A stretch of 32,186 nt of DNA from Thiorhodococcus mannitoliphagus (GCF_010915725.1 NZ_JAAIJR010000062.1:1-32186); one strand, 5' to 3'; counted from the first letter of the stretch, positions 16,055 to 24,852 are shown. Made by a program: numbers and translations. The notes: generated from the letters alone by a model not told the origin.

Positions 16055-16258
16055 ATGCTCAGGCACCTCATCGCCATTGTCGGACTCGCCCTGCTCTGCG
16101 GCGCCTGGGTCGCCTTCCAGGGCTGGCTGAGGCGCGTCGACCCCAACGGCAGGCACATCGAATCGGGGGCCGGGGGATGCGGCGGGGGAGGGCATTGTCA
16201 GACGCCCGCGCCTGAGCGCAATGACAGCTCGCCTAGCATCGAGTTGCGTGCTGATTGA
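16055..16258 (+). CDS. Small membrane protein with a Cys-Gly motif, 67 aa
   Basis: I do not recognise the family. One N-terminal membrane helix (about 4-22) is followed by a short basic stretch and a tail with GGCGGGGHC (Cys42 and Cys48, spaced CX5C), then a hydrophilic end. It follows rnfA with a 3-nt gap on the same strand, so it is almost certainly co-transcribed. Small Cys-containing single-helix proteins such as NqrM serve as maturation factors for the related Na+-NQR. The NqrM cysteine pattern is not clearly present here, so an equivalent role for Rnf is only a suggestion. The sequence between this gene and rnfC (16259-16339) holds the convergent ends of both transcripts. Confidence 0.6.
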   Translation: MLRHLIAIVGLALLCGAWVAFQGWLRRVDPNGRHIESGAGGCGGGGHCQTPAPERNDSSPSIELRAD

Positions 16259-16339
16259 GCGTCGTCAGCGCCAAGGGCGAGGCTGCGGTCAGGCCGTCGC
16301 AGACGAAGGCGGAGCCAAGCAGCCTGAGGCCCCGTTGCC

Positions 16340-17683
16340 TCAGTCCGCTCGACGCTTGCCTTGGCGCAGATTGTCTTTTGCGGTGCGGATCAACTGCACG
16401 ATGGGAATGCCCGAGGGACAGGAGAAGGTACAGGAGCCGCACTCCACGCACTCCATCACCTGGTAGGCCTTCATCTCATCGAAGAGCCGGGCCTTGGCGA
16501 GACGCGCGAGGCGGGATGGATTCAGGAAATAGGGACAGGCCTCGACGCAACGGCCGCAACGGATGCAGGGAGTCTCTTTGGGGCGGGCCGTTTCCTGCGC
16601 GGTAAAGGCGAGCAGCCCGGAGCTACCCTTGAGCATCGGGGCATCCAGGCTGGCGATGGGCGCGCCCATCATGGGGCCGCCCATGAGCACCTCCCGAGTC
16701 TCCTCCTTGAGTCCACCGCAAAAGCGCAACACCTCGCGCACCGGCGTGCCCAAGGGTACGATCAGGTTTGCCGGATAAGCAACGCCGGGGCCGGAGACGG
16801 TCACCACGCGCTCGATCAGGGGCATCCCCAGGTCGAAATAGTCCGCGATCGCGACCACGGTGCCGACGTTATTGACCAGGATCTCGAGATCCCGAGGCAG
16901 CAATCCGGAGGGAACCTCCTTGTTGTAGATCGACTTGATCAGCATCTTCTCGGCGCCCTGCGGATACTTGACCCGCAGCGGGACGACACGGATCGGCAAG
17001 TCACCCCTGAGGTGCTGTTGCAGCACCTCGATGGCGTCCCGCTTGTTCAGCTCGACGCCGATGGTCGCCTCTTCCGCTCCCAACTTCTGACGCATGATCT
17101 CGATGCCGCGGATCAGGGTCTCTGGCCGCTCCAGCATGAGCCGATGGTCGTTGGTCAGAAAGGGCTCGCATTCGGCCCCATTGATCAGCAGATGCCGAAT
17201 GCGCTGCCCTTCGGGCAAGGAGAGCTTCACATGGGCGGGGAAGGCGGCACCGCCGAGACCGACGATGCCCGCCTGTTGAATCTCGCCAATGAAGGCGTCC
17301 ATGGAGAGGGCCGCCCAGTCGATCGGCGGCTTGGGCGCCAAGCGCTGGGTCGAGTAGGGGTCGGCAGTAATCTCGATGGCCTGTGCAAAACGCCCATCGA
17401 CGAAACGCTGGGGGCCGATGCTTCGCACCCAGCCGGTGACCGGGCTGTGCAAGGCCGTTGAGACGAAGGCGCCAGGCTCGGCGATGCATTCTCCGCGCTG
17501 CACCCGTTGACCCGGTACGACCATCGCCTTTGCGGGTGCGCCTAGGTTCTGGTGCAAGGGGATGACATAGCGGTCGACGAAGGGCATGCGCTGGATCGGC
17601 AGCTCCTGAGTGCGCTCCTTGTTCTCAGCCGGATGCACACCATGGGCGAAGCCTTGTTTGAAGAGCGCGCTTAGAGCATTCAT
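16340..17683 (-). CDS. rnfC: Rnf complex NADH-binding subunit RnfC
   Basis: RnfC is the peripheral subunit that binds NAD(H) and FMN and carries two 4Fe-4S clusters. The start at 17681-17683 gives MNALSALFKQGF and a 447-residue protein. A GTG-like upstream extension to 17749 is open but does not resemble the family. Landmarks are GVHPAENKERT, HSPVTGWV, the nucleotide/FMN region GLGGAAFPAHVKLS, GAECEPFLTNDHRLM, MLIKSIYNKEVP, then CIRCGRCVEACP and CVECGSCTFSCP near the end. All eight cluster cysteines are present. The gene is convergent to the rest of the rnf set, and its own promoter-like boxes lie at 17801-17829. In most bacteria rnfC is in line with rnfD and rnfG, so this split is unusual. 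Confidence 0.93.
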   Translation of the reverse strand: MNALSALFKQGFAHGVHPAENKERTQELPIQRMPFVDRYVIPLHQNLGAPAKAMVVPGQRVQRGECIAEPGAFVSTALHSPVTGWVRSIGPQRFVDGRFAQAIEITADPYSTQRLAPKPPIDWAALSMDAFIGEIQQAGIVGLGGAAFPAHVKLSLPEGQRIRHLLINGAECEPFLTNDHRLMLERPETLIRGIEIMRQKLGAEEATIGVELNKRDAIEVLQQHLRGDLPIRVVPLRVKYPQGAEKMLIKSIYNKEVPSGLLPRDLEILVNNVGTVVAIADYFDLGMPLIERVVTVSGPGVAYPANLIVPLGTPVREVLRFCGGLKEETREVLMGGPMMGAPIASLDAPMLKGSSGLLAFTAQETARPKETPCIRCGRCVEACPYFLNPSRLARLAKARLFDEMKAYQVMECVECGSCTFSCPSGIPIVQLIRTAKDNLRQGKRRAD

Positions 17684-17800
17684 TCGCGAGTCACCACAGC
17701 AAAGCGTGCCGTGCGGCGGTATCACGCACGGAAAAAAGGGATCGAACATCCAACTGTCCCTGCACCCGCTACAAGACGGCCAAGACAGCCTTCGATCGGC

Positions 17801-17829
17801 AGGCTAGGCAGCGCCCAAGCCCCTGTCAA
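17801..17829 (-). promoter_or_regulatory. Sigma70-like promoter for rnfC
   Basis: On the minus strand a perfect -35 box TTGACA (17829-17824) is followed by exactly 17 nt and a -10-like TAGCCT (17806-17801). It is about 118 bp upstream of the rnfC start and in the right orientation. The -10 keeps the key TA and final T. It lies between rnfC and the gspF-like gene. Confidence 0.55.
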
Positions 17830-17920
17830 GGCTGGTCGAGCGTGCGACCCAGACTTCGTCTGCGCCAACGCTGAATGGGCTCTGTCGCGCGCGCCTGAGG
17901 TTCCCCTGCTGGACCACGAC

Positions 17921-18886
17921 TCAGAGATCCTCCGGCATCTGGGGAGCGAAGGCGGTTGGACTCAGCCCACTGAGGATCCAAATGGCGACCATCAGATAGG
18001 CGATCCTCGGCACCCAGGTCGCCAAGGCGTCCTGGAGCCCTTCGAGATCATCGCCCGTCATGGCCGCAATGCGCGTCAGCATATCGCCGAGCGAGCCGGA
18101 AACCTCGCCGGCGGCGAGCAGTCGGGTCGAGCGGCTATCCATCAGAGGGCAGGTATCGAATGCACGATGCAGCGGCTTTCCTGCCTCCACTGCGACGCGC
18201 AGACGATCAAACACCGCTCGCGCCTGCTGATTGGGGACGGTTCCCGCCGCGATCGCGAGCGCCTTCAGCGCCGGAACGCCAGACTCGATCAGCAAGGCCA
18301 GTGTATCCAGATAGATCGAGCGATTGCGGAGGGTCTCAAGCCGACCGAGACCGGGCAGATCCAGCGCCAGTGCTTGCAGCGACCGCCCAATCCGGGCCGA
18401 CTTGAGTGTCCGCCAGAGGCGCGGGGCCAGAAAAACGGCCGACGCGACCAACACGACCGGACCGAGCGCGGCAGCCAGGTAGCCCAGAAGATCCAGTTCG
18501 CCCAGAAAGAAGGCTTGAAAGGGGCGCACGAAGGCCGCCACGAGGAGGACCAAGGCCGGAAGCATCAGCTTGCCGCGCATCTGGCGTCGCCTGAGATCCG
18601 CCTTATTGTGGCGCTCGGCAAGACGGCGATAGGCCTGCTCGATCCTCCCGGCGACGGACGCGGCCTGAAGGATCTCGGCGTCGACCCGATCGAAAAGCCC
18701 CGTGTGCTTGCCGATCGTGCCTAGGCTGCGGCCACGACCGGCCAATGCGGCGGCGGTCTCCAACGGCTTGCGATCAGCCGCAGACGCCGTTTGAGCCAGC
18801 GCGCGAAAGGTCTGCTGCGGCGACACCCCGGCGTGCTCCATGGCTGCAAGCTGTGTGAAGATGTCGGCCTTGATACGATGATTCAT
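17921..18886 (-). CDS. GspF/PilC-like type II secretion/type IV pilus inner-membrane protein
   Basis: The start ATG at 18884-18886 has AGGA just upstream; a longer reading to 18958 is less likely. The 321-residue product has two GspF-type helical repeats. The first is around MEHAGVSPQQTFRAL; the second around LIESGVPALKALAIAAG, GKPLHRAFDTC and LLAAGEVSGSLGDML. Membrane segments lie between the repeats (two, about 105-160) and at the C-terminus. Family members form the inner-membrane platform on which a secretion or pilus ATPase acts. It is shorter than usual (about 400) at the N-terminus. No ATPase, pilin or secretin gene is next to it, so it is an orphan whose partners must be elsewhere. Confidence 0.85.
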   Translation of the reverse strand: MNHRIKADIFTQLAAMEHAGVSPQQTFRALAQTASAADRKPLETAAALAGRGRSLGTIGKHTGLFDRVDAEILQAASVAGRIEQAYRRLAERHNKADLRRRQMRGKLMLPALVLLVAAFVRPFQAFFLGELDLLGYLAAALGPVVLVASAVFLAPRLWRTLKSARIGRSLQALALDLPGLGRLETLRNRSIYLDTLALLIESGVPALKALAIAAGTVPNQQARAVFDRLRVAVEAGKPLHRAFDTCPLMDSRSTRLLAAGEVSGSLGDMLTRIAAMTGDDLEGLQDALATWVPRIAYLMVAIWILSGLSPTAFAPQMPEDL

Positions 18887-19013
18887 CAGGATCCTGTGCG
18901 GCAGGCTCTCAACTGCGGAATTCCAGTGGCTCGGCGTCGGGTCTTTGCTCAGTCGCAAGTCGCCCGCCTGAGCCGCAAGATACCCTCAGCGCCCAGCCGA
19001 ATAGAAGCCCAAT

Positions 19014-21443
19014 ATGCAACCCAGCCGAGTCTCTGAGTCCGCCGCCCCGGCACGCCGGATCGGCCGATCATGGCGGCGCGCCGCCCTGCGGGTTCTGCTC
19101 GGCGCGGCACTGCTCGCCAGCACAGCCGTCGCCGGCCTCTTGCTCTGGATCGGCGCCAGCCTGCCGCCGCTCGATGGCGAGGAGAGGGTTGCAGGCCCAA
19201 CGGCTGAGGTCGTCCTCGAGCGAGACAGGCACGGCCGGGTGACGATCAGGGCGGACTCCGAGGCCGACGCCGCCTTGGGTATTGGCTATGCGCACGGCCA
19301 AGACCGTTTCTTTCAGATGGACCTCTTGAGGCGCGTCGGCGCCGGGACCTTGGCCGCGCTCATCGGACCCAGCGGACTGCCGGCCGATGAGGGTGCGCGA
19401 CGCCATGACCTACCCGGGACGGCTCGGACCGCCCTGGAGCAGGCGACCAAGGCCGAGCGGATCATCCTCGACGCCTATGCCAAGGGCGTGAATGCCGGCC
19501 TGGCAAGCCTCCGGGCGCGACCTTGGGAATACATCCTGCTGCGTCAACGGCCGGAGCCCTGGCTCCCGCGCGACAGCTATGCCGTCGGGCTGGCGATGTT
19601 CCGCGACCTGCAGGACGGGCGCAACAGGCGCGAGCGCGTCCTCGACGCCGTCTCCCGGGCCCTGACTCCAGACGTTTTCAAACTCCTGACGACCTCCCCA
19701 GGTCCCTGGGAAGCCCCCGTCGAGGGCGAAGCCGGCGCTTGGCCGCAGGTGCGTATTGCGGAACGGGGGGCAAGGCGCCAAGACAGCGAAGACCAAGCGC
19801 ATGCCGTCATCCAGAGCGCTTCCGTCCACCTCGACTCAGCCTACGTCGGCAGCAATGCCTTTGCAGTCGCCGGCAGCCTGACACCGCATGGCAGGGCGAT
19901 CCTGGCCAATGACATGCACCTCGGACTCCAGGTGCCCACCACCTGGTATCCCATCCGCATCCTGCGTGCGGGAGAACGACCGCTTGACGCCGTCGGTGTG
20001 TCGCTCCCCGGGGCCCCAGCGCTGATCGTCGGGAGCAATGGCCACATCGCTTGGGGCCTGACCAACAGCTATGGCGACTGGCTCGACCACGTGGTCCTGG
20101 AGATGGATCCGGATGACGAGGCGCGCTACCGCACCCCGGACGGCTGGAAGCGGCTGAGACAGCGGCAAGAGCGCATTGAGGTCGCCGGCGGCGAGCCCAT
20201 CTCCTTCGCGATCACTGAGTCGATTTGGGGGCCAGTTGTGGCCCAGGATCATCTAGGCCGGCCGCTCGCGCTGCGCTGGGTCGCCCAGGAGCCGGATGCC
20301 TTGAATCTCCGTCTGTTGGAACTGGCCGAGGCGACAAGTGTCGAGCAGGCGCTCGATCTGGCCCCACAGATCGGGGTGCCCGCACAAAACCTCATCGTCG
20401 CAGGCGCGGATGGTTCGGTCGGCTGGACGCTGATGGGGCGCATCCCCCACCGGCTCGGGTTGAATGGACCACAGCCACGCAGCTGGGCGGACGCTGCGAC
20501 CGGCTGGCATGGTTGGCTCGACGCCGTCCCGCGAATCGACCCAGGGGAGCGGCGCCGACTCTGGACGGCCAACGCGCGTGTCGTCGACCTCGCTGAGCAG
20601 GGCCTGATCGGCGACGGTGGCTACGCGCTCGGCGCGCGAGCAAGGCGCATTCGGGATCTGCTCGATGCCCGAGACCAGCATGACGAGCACACCCTCTTTC
20701 GGATCCAGCTCGACACCAAGTCCGAACTCATGGCCTTGTGGTACGAGCGGCTTCGAGCACTCGTCGAAACCGACCCCATGCTGCCAGAGCGGAACCGACT
20801 GCTGAGTCTCTTGGAAGACTGGACCGGCGAGGCCGCGACCCATTCCGTCGCCTACCGCCTGGCGCACGACTGGCGCACCAAGGTCAGTCGAAGGCTTTTG
20901 TATGCACTGGGGACCGCAGTCCCCGAGTTCTCGGATCCGCTTGCGATGACCCAACTCCCCCGCACCGAGGTCGCTGTATGGGCGATCCTCAATGCGCGGC
21001 CGGAGTGGATTCCTCCTGGCTACAGGGATTGGCCCGAGTTCGAGCGCGCCTGCCTCGAGCAGGTGCTGGCCGCTTGGGGGGAGCCCAGTCAATGGGCGTC
21101 CCGCACCTGGGGCAAGCGCAACACCACGGCGATCACGCACCCCCTGTCCCAGGCGCTCCCGCACTGGCTCGGCCGCGCCATCGACCTGCCACCCAGGGAG
21201 GTTCCTGGCGACGCCTACGTGCCACGGGTTGCAACCCCGAGTTTCGGCGCCTCGGAGCGACTGGTGGTCGCGCCAGGAGCGGAGTCGGAGGGCATCCTGC
21301 AACTGCCCGGCGGGCCGAACGCGCATCCCTTCGCGCCGATGCGGCTAAGAGATTATGATGCTTGGGTGGCGGGCGTACCTGTCCCCTTGCTACCCGGGCC
21401 GCCTGCGCACCGGCGTCGACTGGTCCCGGCCGACGGACCCTAA
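19014..21443 (+). CDS. Penicillin acylase-family (Ntn) amidohydrolase
   Basis: This 809-residue precursor has an N-terminal membrane/signal segment (about 26-48) and the alpha-chain motif GYAHGQDRFFQMDLLRR (91-107). The autoprocessing site is Gly279-Ser280 in GSNAFAV, with Ser280 becoming the N-terminal nucleophile of the beta chain. Typical beta-chain motifs follow: ILANDMHLGLQVPTTWY, GSNGHIAWGLTN, NLIVAGADGSVGW and TWGKRN. The family cleaves amide bonds of beta-lactams, acyl-homoserine lactones or other acyl amides in the periplasm. The substrate cannot be told from sequence. The residue pair after SN is AF; many penicillin acylases have NW or AW. The gene stands alone, divergent from the GspF-like gene. 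Bases 21444-21654 after it hold nothing I can identify. Confidence 0.92.
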   Translation: MQPSRVSESAAPARRIGRSWRRAALRVLLGAALLASTAVAGLLLWIGASLPPLDGEERVAGPTAEVVLERDRHGRVTIRADSEADAALGIGYAHGQDRFFQMDLLRRVGAGTLAALIGPSGLPADEGARRHDLPGTARTALEQATKAERIILDAYAKGVNAGLASLRARPWEYILLRQRPEPWLPRDSYAVGLAMFRDLQDGRNRRERVLDAVSRALTPDVFKLLTTSPGPWEAPVEGEAGAWPQVRIAERGARRQDSEDQAHAVIQSASVHLDSAYVGSNAFAVAGSLTPHGRAILANDMHLGLQVPTTWYPIRILRAGERPLDAVGVSLPGAPALIVGSNGHIAWGLTNSYGDWLDHVVLEMDPDDEARYRTPDGWKRLRQRQERIEVAGGEPISFAITESIWGPVVAQDHLGRPLALRWVAQEPDALNLRLLELAEATSVEQALDLAPQIGVPAQNLIVAGADGSVGWTLMGRIPHRLGLNGPQPRSWADAATGWHGWLDAVPRIDPGERRRLWTANARVVDLAEQGLIGDGGYALGARARRIRDLLDARDQHDEHTLFRIQLDTKSELMALWYERLRALVETDPMLPERNRLLSLLEDWTGEAATHSVAYRLAHDWRTKVSRRLLYALGTAVPEFSDPLAMTQLPRTEVAVWAILNARPEWIPPGYRDWPEFERACLEQVLAAWGEPSQWASRTWGKRNTTAITHPLSQALPHWLGRAIDLPPREVPGDAYVPRVATPSFGASERLVVAPGAESEGILQLPGGPNAHPFAPMRLRDYDAWVAGVPVPLLPGPPAHRRRLVPADGP

Positions 21444-21665
21444 GAGATCCCGAGATTGGAGCTGACAAACACCCGCGCCCAGACAGGAGCGCTGTTCCAT
21501 TTCTTTCGCGGCGAAGCGCCACCATCTCTCCGGGTTAGACAACTGTACCCGACCGCGCCCCATGGAAAGGCCAGAGATTGCGATGCCGTGGTCGACGCCT
21601 TGACCGCCAGGGTTTTCCCCAGCTATCCGCCCTGATTCGGCATCAGCCGATCTTGGAGAAACACC

Positions 21666-22322
21666 TTGACACTCGAGCCCCATAGAACCGACACCGAAGA
21701 TCAGCACCCCTCGGCACGACCCATCCTCGTGCTCTATGCGCACCCGTCACCAGATCGCTCCGAGGTCAACCGACACCTCGCGGAGGCTGCAACGTCGATT
21801 CCAGGGGTCAACCTCGTGGACCTCTATGGCGAATATCCCGACTACGGCATCGACGTGGACCGCGAGCAGGCGCGTCTGCTCGCGCACGAGGTCATCGTCT
21901 TTCTGCACCCCCTCTACTGGTACTCGACGCCTGCCATTCTCAAAGAGTGGCAGGACCTCGTGCTGGAGCATGGCTTCGCCTATGGAACCGAAGGAACGGC
22001 CCTCCATGGCAAGGTCTTCTTCAGCGCGCTCACGGCTGGAGGGCCTGAACTCGCCTATCGGGCCGAGGGCTTTCATCACTTCAGTATCCGCGAGCTGCTC
22101 AACCCGCTCGAGCAGTCCGCTCACCTCTGCGGCATGGTCTACTTGCCGCCTTTCGCGCTCTTCAGCGCCCGGACAGCCGTCGAGGAGGGCCGGCTCGACG
22201 CACACATCCTGGAATGGGTCGATCTCCTCAAGGCATTGAGAGACGATCGCCTCGACATCAGTCGCGCCCAGCAGCTCCCAAAGCTCAACGGCGAGCTGTC
22301 AGCGCTGATCCGACAGGAGTAA
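21666..22322 (+). CDS. kefF: KefF-like NAD(P)H quinone oxidoreductase (flavodoxin fold)
   Basis: This 218-residue FMN protein has a flavodoxin-like fold. The N-terminal PILVLYAHPSP (about 18-28) and VNLVDLYGEYPDYGID set up the FMN site. HPLYWYSTPAILKEWQDLVL (20 residues) is the quinone-reductase signature, and FFSALTAGG is also present. In E. coli, KefF is the ancillary protein required for full KefC activity. The start is a TTG at 21666, chosen because GGAG at 21655-21658 is 7 nt upstream and the next in-frame methionine would delete the first fold strand. kefC follows after 3 nt, so the pair is one operon. Confidence 0.88.
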   Translation: MTLEPHRTDTEDQHPSARPILVLYAHPSPDRSEVNRHLAEAATSIPGVNLVDLYGEYPDYGIDVDREQARLLAHEVIVFLHPLYWYSTPAILKEWQDLVLEHGFAYGTEGTALHGKVFFSALTAGGPELAYRAEGFHHFSIRELLNPLEQSAHLCGMVYLPPFALFSARTAVEEGRLDAHILEWVDLLKALRDDRLDISRAQQLPKLNGELSALIRQE

Positions 22323-22325
22323 CGC

Positions 22326-24257
22326 ATGGACGGCATGCTCTTTCGGCTCTTCGTCTATCTCTGCGCGGCCGTCATCGCCGTGCCCATCGCCAAACGATTG
22401 GGGCTAGGCTCGGTCCTCGGCTATTTGATCGCGGGCATCGTCATCGGGCCATTGCTGGGCCTGGTCGGAAGCGAAACCTCGGAGATTCAGCATTTCGCCG
22501 AACTCGGCGTCGTCATGATGCTCTTTCTCATCGGCCTGGAGCTGGACCCGAGCACCCTCTGGGCCATGCGGACACGCCTCCTCGGCATGGGCGGGCTGCA
22601 GGTCGCCCTCTCCGCCGCGCTCATCGCGCTCGCGGCCTTGGCGCTTGGTACCGACTGGCGACTGGCCTTGGCCGTGGGGCTCATCTTCTCGCTGTCCTCA
22701 ACGGCCATCGTGATGCAGACCCTGACCGAGAAGGGGCTGAGCGGCACTCAGGGCGGGCGCTCGAGCTTCTCCGTGTTGCTCTTTCAGGACATCGCCCTGG
22801 TCCCCTTGCTCGCCCTGCTGCCACTGCTGGCCAGTCCGGAACTCCTGCTGATCGACGCCGATGCCTTGGTGCACGCGCCTCAGGCTGCTGGGTCCGAGAC
22901 CCTGGCTCACGCCGCAGAGATGAGCCTGGTAGCCGGATTGCCCGGCTGGGCGCACGGGCTCGTGGTGCTGGGCGCCATCGCATCCGTGCTGCTCGGCGGA
23001 CACTTTCTCTCGCGCCCATTGCTGCGCTTCGTCGCCGAGTCCAGGCTGCGCGAGATCTTTACCGCCGCAGTCTTGCTCTTGGTCGTCGCCATCGCCCTAC
23101 TCATGACCCTGGTGGACCTCTCGCCCGCGCTCGGCACCTTCATCGCCGGGGTCATCCTGGCCAACAGCGAGTTTCGCCACGAGCTGGAATCCGACATCGA
23201 GCCCTTCAAGGGCCTGCTGCTCGGACTCTTCTTCATCACCGTGGGGGCCGGGATCGACTTCGAGATCCTCTTCGGCGACTTCGCGACCGTGCTGGGCCTC
23301 ACGATCGGGGTCATTCTGCTGAAGGGGTGCGTCCTCTTCGGTCTGGCTCGGCTCTTCCGCCTGAAGACCATGGACCGCTGGCTCTTCACCCTGGGGCTCG
23401 CGCAGGCGGGCGAGTTCGGCTTCGTCCTGCTCAACTTCAGCATGAGCAACAGCGTCATCGCCATGGAGGACGCCAAGCTCCTCTCCCTGGTCGTCGCCCT
23501 CTCGATGCTGCTGACACCGGCCCTCTTCGTCATCTACGACCGTTTGATCCTGCCGCACAAATCGCGCGCCGAGCCGGCGGATGCGGACGAGATCGACGAG
23601 CAAGGCCCGGTCATCATCGCCGGCATCGGGCGCTTCGGTCAGATCGTGAATCGCCTGCTGATCGCCAGTGGGATCCGCACCGTGGTGCTGGACCACGAGG
23701 CGTCACAGATCGAGACTCAGCACAGATTCGGCATCAAGAGCTTTTTCGGCGACGCGACGCGGCCGGACCTGCTGAGGGCCGCTGGAATCGAAGAGGCGCA
23801 GCTGCTGATCGTCGCCATCGACGACCGCGACCGCGCGGTGCAACTCGTCGAGTACGTCAAGCGGCGCTATCCCTCGGTCAAGGTGCTCGCACGCGCATTC
23901 GACGTGAATCACCTCTACTTGCTGCGCAAGGCTGGGGCGGATGTCGCGCTCAGGGAGGTCTTTGACGCCTCGCTGCGCTTGAGCGCGGAGGCACTGAAGC
24001 AACTGGGGATGCATGCCTTCAAGGTCGAGAAGATGGCGCGTGCCTTTCGGCGACACGACGAGGCGGGACTGGATCAGCTCTACGAGCTGTGGGACGAGCA
24101 CCCGGACGTGGCCAAGAACCGCGCCCTACTCGCGCGAGCACGCGAACACCGGGAGACACTGGCTGTACTCATGGAGACAGACAGACTCCAGTTGCACGAT
24201 CGAACGGAGCGCGGCTGGACGCCGCCGCCGAAGGGGGCGCAAGCGTCCTCGAAATGA
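22326..24257 (+). CDS. kefC: Glutathione-gated potassium efflux protein KefC-like
   Basis: This is a K+/H+ antiporter-type efflux channel of the CPA2 family, which protects against electrophiles by acidifying the cytoplasm. The 643-residue protein has about twelve transmembrane segments (1-410), with FSLSSTAIVMQTL (121-133), LLFQDIALVP (151-160) and the loop before ESDIEPFKGLLLGLFFITVG. A soluble RCK/TrkA-N domain follows, with IAGIGRFGQIVNRLL (431-445) as the nucleotide-binding glycine motif and FFGDATRPDLLRAAG. AGGAG lies 6 nt before the ATG. It is co-transcribed with kefF. Whether it is KefB- or KefC-type is best judged by the kefF partner, which favours KefC. Confidence 0.9.
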   Translation: MDGMLFRLFVYLCAAVIAVPIAKRLGLGSVLGYLIAGIVIGPLLGLVGSETSEIQHFAELGVVMMLFLIGLELDPSTLWAMRTRLLGMGGLQVALSAALIALAALALGTDWRLALAVGLIFSLSSTAIVMQTLTEKGLSGTQGGRSSFSVLLFQDIALVPLLALLPLLASPELLLIDADALVHAPQAAGSETLAHAAEMSLVAGLPGWAHGLVVLGAIASVLLGGHFLSRPLLRFVAESRLREIFTAAVLLLVVAIALLMTLVDLSPALGTFIAGVILANSEFRHELESDIEPFKGLLLGLFFITVGAGIDFEILFGDFATVLGLTIGVILLKGCVLFGLARLFRLKTMDRWLFTLGLAQAGEFGFVLLNFSMSNSVIAMEDAKLLSLVVALSMLLTPALFVIYDRLILPHKSRAEPADADEIDEQGPVIIAGIGRFGQIVNRLLIASGIRTVVLDHEASQIETQHRFGIKSFFGDATRPDLLRAAGIEEAQLLIVAIDDRDRAVQLVEYVKRRYPSVKVLARAFDVNHLYLLRKAGADVALREVFDASLRLSAEALKQLGMHAFKVEKMARAFRRHDEAGLDQLYELWDEHPDVAKNRALLARAREHRETLAVLMETDRLQLHDRTERGWTPPPKGAQASSK

Positions 24258-24337
24258 CCAAGGATCATGCAGACGAATCACATGGGAGGGTGGTCAGCCT
24301 AGTGCTTCGCTGCGCAAGTTCAGAGACAGTTGCCTCC

Positions 24338-24413
24338 TCGTTGTCTTTGTCGTAATCGTGATCGCGGTCTCGACATGGCGAATATTCGATTACGACAACG
24401 ACAACGACAACGA
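24338..24413. repeat. Long inverted repeat with ACAACG hexamers
   Basis: The left arm 24338-24358 (TCGTTGTC...CGTAATCG) and right arm 24387-24407 are 21 bp and complementary except for one mismatch. The right side is extended by tandem ACAACG hexamers (CGATTACGACAACGACAACG and onward to 24413). The loop is 28 nt. It lies in the convergent gap after kefC. It may be an interspersed repeat family of this genome. Apart from this and the terminator below, 24258-24564 holds no gene. Confidence 0.7.
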
Positions 24414-24478
24414 CCTGAGACGGTCTCGGGACTTTCGCACAGTTGCACTAGGGATCTAACGCCAACGGCCAAACGCAA

Positions 24479-24516
24479 AACGCGGACATTGCCAGAGACC
24501 TGGCAATGTCCGCGTT
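24479..24516 (-). terminator. Rho-independent terminator of the RRM gene
   Basis: A near-perfect 16-bp stem (AACGCGGACATTGCCA paired with TGGCAATGTCCGCGTT) has a 6-nt loop. On the minus strand the stem is followed by TTTTGCGTTT, a U-rich tract. It is about 50 bp downstream of the RRM protein stop. On the plus strand no T-run follows, so it is weaker for kefC. Confidence 0.75.
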
Positions 24517-24564
24517 CAAAACGGCGGGAAGCTGACAGCGAGTGGCTGCCAGCGACCGGCCTGC

Positions 24565-24852
24565 TTACCAGCGCGAACCGCCGCCGCCACCACCACGCGA
24601 AGGACGCTCGCCACGGGGCTTGGCTTGGTTGACACGCAGAGGACGACCCTTCAGCGGGGTTTCATTCAGTGCCTTGATCGCTGCATCGGCTTCGGAGTTG
24701 TTCGGCATCTCGACGAAGCCAAAACCCTTTGAATCACCAGTGAACTTATCGGTGATCAGATTGGCGCTCTCGACCTGGCCATAGGCTGCAAATGCTTCGC
24801 GTAGATCATCCTGGGTCACGGCGTAAGCCAGGTTGCCAACATAGATATTCAT
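24565..24852 (-). CDS. RRM-type RNA-binding protein with glycine-rich tail
   Basis: This 95-residue protein has one RNA recognition motif. RNP2 is IYVGNL (3-8) and RNP1 is KGFGFVEM (42-49), followed by an RGG/Gly-rich tail (SRGGGGGGSRW). Small bacterial RRM proteins bind single-stranded RNA and are often induced by cold. AAGAGA lies a few bases upstream of the ATG. It is on the same strand as, and downstream of, the RhlE helicase, 391 bp away, with a MITE between. A shared role in RNA unfolding at low temperature is plausible but inferred. Upstream DNA at 24853-25095 contains no gene and no promoter I would commit to. Confidence 0.92.
   Translation of the reverse strand: MNIYVGNLAYAVTQDDLREAFAAYGQVESANLITDKFTGDSKGFGFVEMPNNSEADAAIKALNETPLKGRPLRVNQAKPRGERPSRGGGGGGSRW

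Noticed and set aside
16324-16343. Hairpin CTGAGGC/GCCTCAG as a terminator between the small rnf gene and rnfC
   Set aside because: The stem is only 7 bp, overlaps the rnfC stop codon and has no T-run on either strand.
22214-23965. 583-codon plus-strand frame overlapping kefF and kefC
   Set aside because: Arg/Gly-rich shadow of the kefC frame, which has full membrane and RCK motifs.
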